This document shows, piece by piece, positions 34,320 to 46,429 of a stretch of 64,000 nt of DNA. The stretch is from contig NW_026577926.1 in NCBI RefSeq assembly GCF_029407905.1, positions 1,116,001-1,180,000 of the forward strand, read 5' to 3'. Below the pieces are notes generated by a model. The model ran no database searches, was not told where the DNA came from, and saw only the letters and a program-made list of their open reading frames with translations. Each line of letters starts with the position of its first letter. Position 1 is the stretch's first letter. Source of the stretch: Bubalus kerabau (taxonomy: Eukaryota; Chordata; Mammalia; Artiodactyla; Bovidae). A program made the translations under genes and the position numbers.

Positions 34320-36337
34320 GCGCTATCGCGCCTGGGCGCAGAGCTGGAGCTCCGCCGCTCTGGCAGCTCGCTCGGTCCTTCCCAGTAACAGGCCCGCAAC
34401 CCCTCTCTTCTCTCCGGCGTGCTGGGAACCGGGCTTCCAGGCCTGGGCCCAGAGCACTTGCCCGGAGCTCCCTGCTCAGGGACTGGTTCCCCTGCGCTGG
34501 GGCTGTGCTCTCCCTAGCCCAAACGCACCGGGGAGGGCCCCAAACCACATCCACACGACTCTACGCTGGGGGAGAGCTCCAGGGAAGCCCAGTCTGGCAG
34601 GCGCTTGCTGGGCACAAACGGAGTTTCCCTCTGGCTGTGGTGCTGCCTCCCCCAGCCAGGGGCCCTGGGACCCTGATTCCCTCCGCCCAGCGCTTAGTCT
34701 GGGCGGCCAAGCAACCGCTTGGGAATGCAGCCCTGGGCGCTCTCTTTGCCTGACAAAGAGCTCTGCTTGCGGGAGGCTTTGGCAGTTTGCACAGCCCCGG
34801 CCCCTGAGCCTTCTGCAAAGAGGCCTGGCTCCTAGGTCCAAAGGGAAGGCCAGAGCGGAGCTGAGGCCAGCCAGGCGCCAGGCACGTCTCCCACACTCCC
34901 GCAGCCTGCTCCTTCCCGGGCGAGAACGCTAGAAGCTGGGGAGCGCTGGGCGAGGCTCGCCCAGGCCAGAGCAGCCTCTCGGCCGGGGCTCTGCGCTATC
35001 GCGCCTGGGCGCAGAGCTGGAGCTCCGCCGCTCTGGCAGCTCGCTCGGTCCTTCCCAGTAACAGGCCCGCAACCCCTCTCTTCTCTACGTCGTGCTGGGA
35101 AGCGGGCTTCCAGGCCTGGGCCCAGAGCACTTGCCCGGAGCTCCCTGCTCAGGGACTGGTTCCCCTGCGCTGGGGCTGTGCTCTCCCTAGCCCAAACGCA
35201 CCGGGGAAGGCCCCAAACCACATCCACACGACTCTACGCTGGGGGAGAGCTCCAGGGAAGCCCAGTCTGGCAGGCGCTTGCTGGGCACAAACGGAGTTTC
35301 CCTCTGGCTGTGGTGCTGCCTCCCCCAGCCAGGGGCCCTGGGACCCTGATTCCCTCCGCCCAGCGCTTAGTCTGGGCGGCCAAGCAACCGCTTGGGAATG
35401 CAGCCCTGGGCGCTCTCTTTGCCTGACAAAGAGCTCTGCTTGCGGGAGGCTTTGGCAGTTTGCACAGCCCCGGCCCCTGAGCCTTCTGCAAAGAGGCCTG
35501 GCTCCTAGGTCCAAAGGGAAGGCCAGAGCGGAGCTGAGGCCAGCCAGGCGCCAGGCACGTCTCCCACACTCCCGCAGCCTGCTCCTTCCCGGGCGAGAAC
35601 GCTAGAAGCTGGGGAGCGCTGGGCGAGGCTCGCCCAGGCCAGAGCAGCCTCTCGGCCGGGACTCTGCGCTATCGCGCCTGGGCGCAGAGCTGGAGCTCCG
35701 CCGCTCTGGCAGCTCGCTCGGTCCTTCCCAGTAACAGGCCCGCAACCCCTCTCTTCTCTCCGGCGTGCTGGGAACCGGGCTTCCAGGCCTGGGCCCAGAG
35801 CACTTGCCCGGAGCTCCCTGCTCAGGGACTGGTTCCCCTGCGCTGGGGCTGTGCTCTCCCTAGCCCAAACGCACCGGGGAGGGCCCCAAACCACATCCAC
35901 ACGACTCTACGCTGGGGGAGAGCTCCAGGGAAGCCCAGTCTGGCAGGCGCTTGCTGGGCACAAACGGAGTTTCCCTCTGGCTGTGGTGCTGCCCCCCCCA
36001 GCCAGGGGCCCTGGGACCCTGATTCCCTCCGCCCAGCGCTTAGTCTGGGCGGCCAAGCAACCGCTTGGGAATGCAGCCCTGGGCGCTCTCTTTGCCTGAC
36101 AAAGAGCTCTGCTTGCGGGAGGCTTTGGCAGTTTGCACAGCCCCGGCCCCTGAGCCTTCTGCAAAGAGGCCTGGCTCCTAGGTCCAAAGGGAAGGCCAGA
36201 GCGGAGCTGAGGCCAGCCAGGCGCCAGGCACGTCTCCCACACTCCCGCAGCCTGCTCCTTCCCGGCGAGAACGCTAGAAGCTGGGGAGCGCTGGGCGAGG
36301 CTCGCCCAGGCCAGAGCAGCCTCTCGGCCGGGGCTCT
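34320..36337 (+). repeat. Monomers 52-54, ending with a deletion shared with monomer 81
   Basis: Monomer 52 is a common-type unit. Monomer 53 carries A216 with private changes TCTCTACGTCGTGC near 35082 and GGGAAGCGGG near 35097. Monomer 54 has GGGACTCTGCG at its left edge, a C run TGCCCCCCCCAG near 35990, and one G missing near 36263 (TTCCCGGCGAG), making it 672 bases. The same deletion occurs at 54430. In both places it joins two reverse-strand frames into one of 221 codons. Confidence 0.75.
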
Positions 36338-37010
36338 GCGCTATCGCGCCTGGGCGCAGAGCTGGAGCTCCGCCGCTCTGGCAGCTCGCTCGGTCCTTCC
36401 CAGTAACAGGCCCGCAACCCCTCTCTTCTCTCCGGCGTGCTGGGAACCGGGCTTCCAGGCCTGGGCCCAGAGCACTTGCCCGGAGCTCCCTGCTCAGGGA
36501 CTGGTTCCCCTGCGCTGGGGCTGTGCTCTCCCTAGCCCAAACGCACCGGGGAAGGCCCCAAACCACATCCACACGACTCTACGCTGGGGGAGAGCTCCAG
36601 GGAAGCCCAGTCTGGCAGGCGCTTGCTGGGCACAAACGGAGTTTCCCTCTGGCTGTGGTGCTGCCTCCCCCGGCCAGGGGCCCTGGGACCCTGATTCCCT
36701 CCGCCCAGCGCTTAGTCTGGGCGGCCAAGCAACCGCTTGGGAATGCAGCCCTGGGCGCTCTCTTTGCCTGACAAAGAGCTCTGCTTGCGGGAGGCTTTGG
36801 CAGTTTGCACAGCCCCGGCCCCTGAGCCTTCTGCAAAGAGGCCTGGCTCCTAGGTCCAAAGGGAAGGCCAGAGCGGAGCTGAGGCCAGCCAGGCGCCAGG
36901 CACGTCTCCCACACTCCCGCAGCCTGCTCCTTCCCGGGCGAGAACGCTAGAAGCTGGGGAGCGCTGGGCGAGGCTCGCCCAGGCCAGAGCAGCCTCTCGG
37001 CCGGGGCTCT

Positions 37011-39702
37011 GCGCTATCGCGCCTGGGCGCAGAGCTGGAGCTACGCCGCTCTGGCAGCTCGCTCGGTCCTTCCCAGTAACAGGCCCGCAACCCCTCTCTT
37101 CTCTCCGGCGTGCTGGGAACCGGGCTTCCAGGCCTGGGCACAGAGCACTTGCACGGAGCTCCCTGCTCAGGGACTGGTTCCCCTGCGCTGGGGCTGTGCT
37201 CTCCCTAGCCCAAACGCACCGGGAAGGGCCCCAAACCACATCCACACGACTCTACGCTGGGGGAGAGCTCCAGGGAAGCCCAGTCTGGCAGGCGCTTGCT
37301 GGGCACAAACGGAGTTTCCCTCTGGCTGTGGTGCTGCCTCCCCCAGCCAGGGGCCCTGGGACCCTGATTCCCTCCGCCCAGCGCTTAGTCTGGGCGGCCA
37401 AGCAACCGCTTGGGAATGCAGCCCTGGGCGCTCTCTTTGCCTGACAAAGAGCTCTGCTTGCGGGAGGCTTTGGCAGTTTGCACAGCCCCGGCCCCTGAGC
37501 CTTCTGCAAAGAGGCCTGGCTCCTAGGTCCAAAGGGAAGGCCAGAGCGGAGCTGAGGCCAGCCAGGCGCCAGGCACGTCTCCCACACTCCCGCAGCCTGC
37601 TCCTTCCCGGGCGAGAACGCTAGAAGCTGGGGAGCGCTGGGCGAGGCTCGCCCAGGCCAGAGCAGCCTCTCGGCCGGGGCTCTGCGCTATCGCGCCTGGG
37701 CGCAGAGCTGGAGCTCCGCCGCTCTGGCAGCTCGCTCGGTCCTTCCCAGTAACAGGCCCGCAACCCCTCTCTTCTCTCCGGCGTGCTGGGAACCGGGCTT
37801 CCAGGCCTGGGCCCAGAGCACTTGCCCGGAGCTCCCTGCTCAGGGACTGGTTCCCCTGCGCTGGGGCTGTGCTCTCCCTAGCCCAAACGCACCGGGGAAG
37901 GCCCCAAACCACATCCACACGACTCTACGCTGGGGGAGAGCTCCAGGGAAGCCCAGTCTGGCAGGCGCTTGCTGGGCACAAACGGAGTTTCCCTCTGGCT
38001 GTGGTGCTGCCTCCCCCAGCCAGGGGCCCTGGGACCCTGATTCCCTCCGCCCAGCGCTTAGTCTGGGCGGCCAGGCAACCGCTTGGGAATGCAGCCCTGG
38101 GCGCTCTCTTTGCCTGACAAAGAGCTCTGCTTGCGGGAGGCTTTGGCAGTTTGCACACCCCCGGCCCCTGAGCCTTCTGCAAAGGGGCCTGGCTCCTAGG
38201 TCCAAAGGGAAGGCCAGAGCGGAGCTGAGGCCAGCCAGGCGCCAGGCACGTCTCCCACACTCCCGCAGCCTGCTCCTTCCCGGGCGAGAACGCTAGAAGC
38301 TGGGGAGCGCTGGGCGAGGCTCGCCCAGGCCAGAGCAGCCTCTCGGCCGGGGCTCTGCGCTATCGCGCCTGGGCGCAGAGCTGGAGCTCCGCCGCTCTGG
38401 CAGCTCGCTCGGTCCTTCCCAGTAACAGGCCCGCAACCCCTCTCTTCTCTCCGGCGTGCTGGGAACCGGGCTTCCAGGCCTGGGCACAGAGCACTTGCCC
38501 GGAGCTCCCTGCTCAGGGACTGGTTCCCCTGCGCTGGGGCTGTGCTCTCCCTAGCCCAAACGCACCGGGGAAGGCCCCAAACCACATCCACACGACTCTA
38601 CGCTGGGGGAGAGCTCCAGGGAAGCCCAGTCTGGCAGGCGCTTGCTGGGCACAAACGGAGTTTCCCTCTGGCTGTGGTGCTGCCTCCCCCGGCCAGGGGC
38701 CCTGGGACCCTGATTCCCTCCGCCCAGCGCTTAGTCTGGGCGGCCAAGCAACCGCTTGGGAATGCAGCCCTGGGCGCTCTCTTTGCCTGACAAAGAGCTC
38801 TGCTTGCGGGAGGCTTTGGCAGTTTGCACAGCCCCGGCCCCTGAGCCTTCTGCAAAGAGGCCTGGCTCCTAGGTCCAAAGGGAAGGCCAGAGCGGAGCTG
38901 AGGCCAGCCAGGCGCCAGGCACGTCTCCCACACTCCCGCAGCCTGCTCCTTCCCGGGCGAGAACGCTAGAAGCTGGGGAGCGCTGGGCGAGGCTCGCCCA
39001 GGCCAGAGCAGCCTCTCGGCCGGGGCTCTGCGCTATCGTGCCTGGGCGCAGAGCTGGAGCTCCGCCGCTCTGGCAGCTCGCTCGGTCCTTCCCAGTAACA
39101 GGCCCGCAACCCCTCTCTTCTCTCCGGCGTGCTGGGAACCGGGCTTCCAGGCCTGGGCCCAGAGCACTTGCCCGGAGCTCCCTGCTCAGGGACTGGTTCC
39201 CCTGCGCTGGGGCTGTTCTCTCCCTAGCCCAAACGCACCGGGGAGGGCCCCAAACCACATCCACACGACTCTACGCTGGGGGAGAGCTCCAGGGAAGCCC
39301 AGTCTGGCAGGCGCTTGCTGGGCACAAACGGAGTTTCCCTCTGGCTGTGGTGCTGCCTCCCCCAGCCAGGGGCCCTGGGACCCTGATTCCCTCCGCCCAG
39401 CGCTTAGTCTGGGCGGCCAAGCAACCGCTTGGGAATGCAGCCCTGGGCGCTCTCTTTGCCTGACAAAGAGCTCTGCTTGCGGGAGGCTTTGGCAGTTTGC
39501 ACAGCCCCGGCCCCTGAGCCTTCTGCAAAGAGGCCTGGCTCCTAGGTCCAAAGGGAAGGCCAGAGCGGAGCTGAGGCCAGCCAGGTGCCAGGCACGTCTC
39601 CCACACTCCCGCAGCCTGCTCCTTCCCGGGCGAGAACGCTAGAAGCTGGGGAGCGATGGACGAGGCTCGCCCAGGCCAGAGCAGCCTCTCGGCCGGGGCT
39701 CT
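37011..39702 (+). repeat. A214 quartet, occurrence at monomers 56-59
   Basis: The units in order are A130/A214; A216/G391/C475/G502; A216/G335 with A130; then a G216/A335 unit. Private changes include GAGCTACGCCG near 37040 and TTGCACGGAGC near 37149 in the first unit. The fourth unit, monomer 59, has TATCGTGCC at its start and CTGTTCTCTCC near 39213, both shared with monomer 62. Confidence 0.75.
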
Positions 39703-40375
39703 GCGCTATCGCGCCTGGGCGCAGAGCTGGAGCTCCGCCGCTCTGGCAGCTCGCTCGGTCCTTCCCAGTAACAGGCCCGCAACCCCTCTCTTCTCTCCGG
39801 CGTGCTGGGAACCGGGCTTCCAGGCCTGGGCCCAGAGCACTTGCCCGGAGCTCCCTGCTCAGGGACTGGTTCCCCTGCGCTGGGGCTGTGCTCTCCCTAG
39901 CCCAAACGCACCGGGGAGGGCCCCAAACCACATCCACACGACTCTACGCTGGGGGAGAGCTCCAGGGAAGCCCAGTCTGGCAGGCGCTTGCTGGGCACAA
40001 ACGGAGTTTCCCTCTGGCTGTGGTGCTGCCTCCCCCAGCCAGGGGCCCTGGGACCCTGATTCCCTCCGCCCAGCGCTTAGTCTGGGCGGCCAAGCAACCG
40101 CTTGGGAATGCAGCCCTGGGCGCTCTCTTTGCCTGACAAAGAGCTCTGCTTGCGGGAGGCTTTGGCAGTTTGCACAGCCCCGGCCCCTGAGCCTTCTGCA
40201 AAGAGGCCTGGCTCCTAGGTCCAAAGGGAAGGCCAGAGCGGAGCTGAGGCCAGCCAGGCGCCAGGCACGTCTCCCACACTCCCGCAGCCTGCTCCTTCCC
40301 GGGCGAGAACGCTAGAAGCTGGGGAGCGCTGGGCGAGGCTCGCCCAGGCCAGAGCAGCCTCTCGGCCGGGGCTCT
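38357..40375 (+). repeat. Trimer D, copy 1 (monomers 58-60, 2,019 bp)
   Basis: The order is A216/G335; a unit with TATCGTGCC and CTGTTCTCTCC; then a common-type unit. It overlaps the end of the A214 quartet because the two groupings share monomers 58 and 59. Monomer 59 also has private changes near 39586 (CAGGTGCCAGG) and 39655 (GCGATGGACGAGG). Confidence 0.75.
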
Positions 40376-42394
40376 GCGCTATCGCGCCTGGGCGCAGAGC
40401 TGGAGCTCCGCCGCTCTGGCAGCTCGCTCGGTCCTTCCCAGTAACAGGCCCGCAACCCCTCTCTTCTCTCCGGCGTGCTGGGAACCGGGCTTCCAGGCCT
40501 GGGCCCAGAGCACTTGCCCGGAGCTCCCTGCTCAGGGACTGGTTCCCCTGCGCTGGGGCTGTGCTCTCCCTAGCCCAAACGCACCGGGGAAGGCCCCAAA
40601 CCACATCCACACGACTCTACGCTGGGGGAGAGCTCCAGGGAAGCCCAGTCTGGCAGGCGCTTGCTGGGCACAAACGGAGTTTCCCTCTGGCTGTGGTGCT
40701 GCCTCCCCCGGCCAGGGGCCCTGGGACCCTGATTCCCTCCGCCCAGCGCTTAGTCTGGGCGGCCAAGCAACCGCTTGGGAATGCAGCCCTGGGCGCTCTC
40801 TTTGCCTGACAAAGAGCTCTGCTTGCGGGAGGCTTTGGCAGTTTGCACAGCCCCGGCCCCTGAGCCTTCTGCAAAGAGGCCTGGCTCCTAGGTCCAAAGG
40901 GAAGGCCAGAGCGGAGCTGAGGCCAGCCAGGCGCCAGGCACGTCTCCCACACTCCCGCAGCCTGCTCCTTCCCGGGCGAGAACGCTAGAAGCTGGGGAGC
41001 GCTGGGCGAGGCTCGCCCAGGCCAGAGCAGCCTCTCGGCCGGGGCTCTGCGCTATCGTGCCTGGGCGCAGAGCTGGAGCTCCGCCGCTCTGGCAGCTCGC
41101 TCGGTCCTTCCCAGTAACAGGCCCGCAACCCCTCTCTTCTCTCCGGCGTGCTGGGAACCGGGCTTCCAGGCCTGGGCCCAGAGCACTTGCCCGGAGCTCC
41201 CTGCTCAGGGACTGGTTCCCCTGCGCTGGGGCTGTTCTCTCCCTAGCCCAAACGCACCGGGGAGGGCCCCAAACCACATCCACACGACTCTACGCTGGGG
41301 GAGAGCTCCAGGGAAGCCCAGTCTGGCAGGCGCTTGCTGGGCACAAACGGAGTTTCCCTCTGGCTGTGGTGCTGCCTCCCCCGGCCAGGGGCCCTGGGAC
41401 CCTGATTCCCTCCGCCCAGCGCTTAGTCTGGGCGGCCAAGCAACCGCTTGGGAATGCAGCCCTGGGCGCTCTCTTTGCCTGGCAAAGAGCTCTGCTTGCG
41501 GGAGGCTTTGGCAGTTTGCACACCCCCGGCCCCTGAGCCTTCTGCAAAGAGGCCTGGCTCCTAGGTCCAAAGGGAAGGCCAGAGCGGAGCTGAGGCCAGC
41601 CAGGCGCCAGGCACGTCTCCCACACTCCCGCAGCCTGCTCCTTCCCGGGCGAGAACGCTAGAAGCTGGGGAGCGCTGGGCGAGGCTCGCCCAGGCCAGAG
41701 CAGCCTCTCGGCCGGGGCTCTGCGCTATCGCGCCTGGGCGCAGAGCTGGAGCTCCGCCGCTCTGGCAGCTCGCTCGGTCCTTCCCAGTAACAGGCCCGCA
41801 ACCCCTCTCTTCTCTCCGGCGTGCTGGGAACCGGGCTTCCAGGCCTGGGCCCAGAGCACTTGCCCGGAGCTCCCTGCTCAGGGACTGGTTCCCCTGCGCT
41901 GGGGCTGTGCTCTCCCTAGCCCAAACGCACCGGGGAGGGCCCCAAACCACATCCACACGACTCTACGCTGGGGGAGAGCTCCAGGGAAGCCCAGTCTGGC
42001 AGGCGCTTGCTGGGCACAAACGGAGTTTCCCTCTGGCTGTGGTGCTGCCTCCCCCAGCCAGGGGCCCTGGGACCCTGATTCCCTCCGCCCAGCGCTTAGT
42101 CTGGGCGGCCAAGCAACCGCTTGGGAATGCAGCCCTGGGCGCTCTCTTTGCCTGACAAAGAGCTCTGCTTGCGGGAGGCTTTGGCAGTTTGCACAGCCCC
42201 GGCCCCTGAGCCTTCTGCAAAGAGGCCTGGCTCCTAGGTCCAAAGGGAAGGCCAGAGCGGAGCTGAGGCCAGCCAGGCGCCAGGCACGTCTCCCACACTC
42301 CCGCAGCCTGCTCCTTCCCGGGCGAGAACGCTAGAAGCTGGGGAGCGCTGGGCGAGGCTCGCCCAGGCCAGAGCAGCCTCTCGGCCGGGGCTCT
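40376..42394 (+). repeat. Trimer D, copy 2 (monomers 61-63, 2,019 bp)
   Basis: This has the same order as copy 1, including TATCGTGCC near 41053 and CTGTTCTCTCC near 41232. The middle unit (monomer 62) differs in its right half: G335, G434 and C475, as in monomer 51, where copy 1 has A335, A434 and G475. The left half of monomer 62 therefore matches monomer 59 and the right half matches monomer 51, marking a recombinant unit. Confidence 0.8.
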
Positions 42395-44413
42395 GCGCTA
42401 TCGCGCCTGGGCGCAGAGCTGGAGCTCCGCCGCTCTGGCAGCTCGCTCGGTCCTTCCCAGTAACAGGCCCGCAACCCCTCTCTTCTCTCCGGCGTGCTGG
42501 GAACCGGGCTTCCAGGCCTGGGCCCAGAGCACTTGCCCGGAGCTCCCTGCTCAGGGACTGGTTCCCCTGCGCTGGGGCTGTGCTCTCCCTAGCCCAAACG
42601 CACCGGGGAAGGCCCCAAACCACATCCACACGACTCTACGCTGGGGGAGAGCTCCAGGGAAGCCCAGTCTGGCAGGCGCTTGCTGGGCACAAACGGAGTT
42701 TCCCTCTGGCTGTGGTGCTGCCTCCCCCGGCCAGGGGCCCTGGGACCCTGATTCCCTCCGCCCAGCGCTTAGTCTGGGCGGCCAAGCAACCGCTTGGGAA
42801 TGCAGCCCTGGGCGCTCTCTTTGCCTGACAAAGAGCTCTGCTTGCGGGAGGCTTTGGCAGTTTGCACAGCCCCGGCCCCTGAGCCTTCTGCAAAGAGGCC
42901 TGGCTCCTAGGTCCAAAGGGAAGGCCAGAGCGGAGCTGAGGCCAGCCAGGCGCCAGGCACGTCTCCCACACTCCCGCAGCCTGCTCCTTCCCGGGCGAGA
43001 ACGCTAGAAGCTGGGGAGCGCTGGGCGAGGCTCGCCCAGGCCAGAGCAGCCTCTCGGCCGGGGCTCTGCGCTATCGCGCCTGGGCGCAGAGCTGGAGCTC
43101 CGCCGCTCTGGCAGCTCGCTCGGTCCTTCCCAGTAACAGGCCCGCAACCCCTCTCTTCTCTCCGGCGTGCTGGGAACCGGGCTTCCAGGCCTGGGCCCAG
43201 AGCACTTGCCCGGAGCTCCCTGCTCAGGGACTGGTTCCCCTGCGCTGGGGCTGTGCTCTCCCTAGCCCAAACGCATCGGGGAGGGCCCCAAACCACATCC
43301 ACACGACTCTACGCTGGGGGAGAGCTCCAGGGAAGCCCAGTCTGGCAGGCGCTTGCTGGGCACAAACGGAGTTTCCCTCTGGCTGTGGTGCTGCCTCCCC
43401 CGGCCAGGGGCCCTGGGACCCTGATTCCCTCCGCCCAGCGCTTAGTCTGGGCGGCCAAGCAACCGCTTGGGAATGCAGCCCTGGGCGCTCTCTTTGCCTG
43501 GCAAAGAGCTCTGCTTGCGGGAGGCTTTGGCAGTTTGCACACCCCCGGCCCCTGAGCCTTCTGCAAAGAGGCCTGGCTCCTAGGTCCAAAGGGAAGGCCA
43601 GAGCGGAGCTGAGGCCAGCCAGGCGCCAGGCACGTCTCCCACACTCCCGCAGCCTGCTCCTTCCCGGGCGAGAACGCTAGAAGCTGGGGAGCGCTGGGCG
43701 AGGCTCGCCCAGGCCAGAGCAGCCTCTCGGCCGGGGCTCTGCGCTATCGCGCCTGGGCGCAGAGCTGGAGCTCCGCCGCTCTGGCAGCTCGCTCGGTCCT
43801 TCCCAGTAACAGGCCCGCAACCCCTCTCTTCTCTCCGGCGTGCTGGGAACCGGGCTTCCAGGCCTGGGCCCAGAGCACTTGCCCGGAGCTCCCTGCTCAG
43901 GGACTGGTTCCCCTGCGCTGGGGCTGTGCTCTCCCTAGCCCAAACGCACCGGGGAGGGCCCCAAACCACATCCACACGACTCTACGCTGGGGAAGAGCTC
44001 CAGGGAAGCCCAGTCTGGCAGGCGCTTGCTGGGCACAAACGGAGTTTCCCTCTGGCTGTGGTGCTGCCTCCCCCAGCCAGGGGCCCTGGGACCCTGATTC
44101 CCTCCGCCCAGCGCTTAGTCTGGGCGGCCAAGCAACCGCTTGGGAATGCAGCCCTGGGCGCTCTCTTTGCCTGACAAAGAGCTCTGCTTGCGGGAGGCTT
44201 TGGCAGTTTGCACAGCCCCGGCCCCTGAGCCTTCTGCAAAGAGGCCTGGCTCCTAGGTCCAAAGGGAAGGCCAGAGCGGAGCTGAGGCCAGCCAGGCGCC
44301 AGGCACGTCTCCCACACTCCCGCAGCCTGCTCCTTCCCGGGCGAGAACGCTAGAAGCTGGGGAGCGCTGGGCGAGGCTCGCCCAGGCCAGAGCAGCCTCT
44401 CGGCCGGGGCTCT
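42395..44413 (+). repeat. Trimer D, copy 3 (monomers 64-66, 2,019 bp)
   Basis: The first unit has A216/G335. The middle unit has G335, G434 and C475 like the middle unit of copy 2, but lacks TATCGTGCC and CTGTTCTCTCC and has a private CGCATCGGGG near 43272. The third unit is a common type with GGGGAAGAGCTCC near 43989. Confidence 0.75.
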
Positions 44414-46429
44414 GCGCTATCGCGCCTGGGCGCAGAGCTGGAGCTCCGCCGCTCTGGCAGCTCGCTCGGTCCTTCCCAGTAACAGGCCCGCAACCCCTCT
44501 CTTCTCTCCGGCGTGCTGGGAACCGGGCTTCCAGGCCTGGGCCCAGAGCACTTGCCCAGAGCTCCCTGCTCAGGGACTGGTTCCCCTGCGCTGGGGCTGT
44601 GCTCTCCCTAGCCCAACGCACCGGGGAGGGCCCCAAATCACATCCACACGACTCTACGCTGGGGGAGAGCTCCAGGGAAGCCCAGTCTGGCAGGCGCTTG
44701 CTGGGCACAAACGGAGTTTCCCTCTGGCTGTGGTGCTGCCTCCCCCGGCCAGGGGCCCTGGGACCCTGATTCCCTCCGCCCAGCGCTTAGTCTGGGCGGC
44801 CAGGCAACCGCTTGGGAATGCAGCCCTGGGCGCTCTCTTTGCCTGGCAAAGAGCTCTGCTTGCGGGAGGCTTTGGCAGTTTGCACACCCCCGGCCCCTGA
44901 GCCTTCTGCAAAGAGGCCTGGCTCCTAGGTCCAAAGGGAAGGCCAGAGCGGAGCTGAGGCCAGCCAGGCGCCAGGCACGTCTCCCACACTCCCGCAGCCT
45001 GCTCCTTCCCGGGCGAGAACGCTAGAAGCTGGGGAGCGCTGGGCGAGGCTCGCCCAGGCCAGAGCAGCCTCTCGGCCGGGGCTCTGCGCTATCGCGCCTG
45101 GGCGCAGAGCTGGAGCTCCGCCGCTCTGGCAGCTCGCTCGGTCCTTCCCAGTAACAGGCCCGCAACCCCTCTCTTCTCTCCGGCGTGCTGGGAACCGGGC
45201 TTCCAGGCCTGGGCCCAGAGCACTTGCCCGGAGCTCCCTGCTCAGGGACTGGTTCCCCTGCGCTGGGGCTGTGCTCTCCCTAGCCCAAACGCACCGGGGA
45301 GGGCCCCAAACCACATCCACACGACTCTACGCTGGGGGAGAGCTCCAGGGAAGCCCAGTCTGGCAGGCGCTTGCTGGGCACAAACGGAGTTTCCCTCTGG
45401 CTGTGGTGCTGCCTCCCCCGGCCAGGGGCCCTGGGACCCTGATTCCCTCCGCCCAGCGCTTAGTCTGGGCGGCCAAGCAACCGCTTGGGAATGCAGCCCT
45501 GGGCGCTCTCTTTGCCTGACAAAGAGCTCTGCTTGCGGGAGGCTTTGGCAGTTTGCACAGCCCCGGCCCCTGAGCCTTCTGCAAAGAGGCCTGGCTCCTA
45601 GGTCCAAAGGGAAGGCCAGAGCGGAGCTGAGGCCAGCCAGGCGCCAGGCACGTCTCCCACACTCCCGCAGCCTGCTCCTTCCCGGGCGAGAACGCTAGAA
45701 GCTGGGGAGCGCTGGGCGAGGCTCGCCCAGGCCAGAGCAGCCTCTCGGCCGGGGCTCTGCGCTATCGCGCCTGGGCGCAGAGCTGGAGCTCCGCCGCTCT
45801 GGCAGCTCGCTCGGTCCTTCCCAGTAACAGGCCCGCAACCCTCTCTTCTCTCCGGCGTGCTGGGAACCGGGCTTCCAGGCCTGGGCCCAGAGCACTTGCC
45901 CGGAGCTCCCTGCTCAGGGACTGGTTCCCCTGCGCTGGGGCTGTGCTCTCCCTAGCCCAAAGCACCGGGGAGGGCCCCAAACCACATCCACACGACTCTA
46001 CGCTGGGGGAGAGCTCCAGGGAAGCCCAGTCTGGCAGGCGCTTGCTGGGCACAAACGGAGTTTCCCTCTGGCTGTGGTGCTGCCTCCCCCAGCCAGGGGC
46101 CCTGGGACCCTGATTCCCTCCGCCCAGCGCTTAGTCTGGGCGGCCAAGCAACCGCTTGGGAATGCAGCCCTGGGCGCTCTCTTTGCCTGACAAAGAGCTC
46201 TGCTTGCGGGAGGCTTTGGCAGTTTGCACAGCCCCGGCCCCTGAGCCTTCTGCAAAGAGGCCTGGCTCCTAGGTCCAAAGGGAAGGCCAGAGCGGAGCTG
46301 AGGCCAGCCAGGCGCCAGGCACGTCTCCCACACTCCCGCAGCCTGCTCCTTCCCGGGCGAGAACGCTAGAAGCTGGGGAGCGCTGGGCGAGGCTCGCCCA
46401 GGCCAGAGCAGCCTCTCGGCCGGGGCTCT
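44414..46429 (+). repeat. Monomers 67-69: cluster of single-base deletions
   Basis: Monomer 67 (44414-45085) lacks one A near 44617 (CCCAACGCACC), has TTGCCCAGAGC near 44553 and CCAAATCAC near 44634, and combines G335, G391, G434, C475 with A502. Monomer 68 is a full-length G335 unit. Monomer 69 (45759-46429) is the shortest unit at 671 bases, lacking one C near 45840 (GCAACCCTCTC) and one C near 45961 (CCAAAGCACCGG). Three of the nine deletions in the window fall within about 1.4 kb here. Confidence 0.78.

Noticed and set aside
35907..36572. 221-codon reverse reading frame (also at 54074-54739)
   Set aside because: It arises only because a single missing G joins the 131- and 111-codon frames. 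There is no independent sign of coding.
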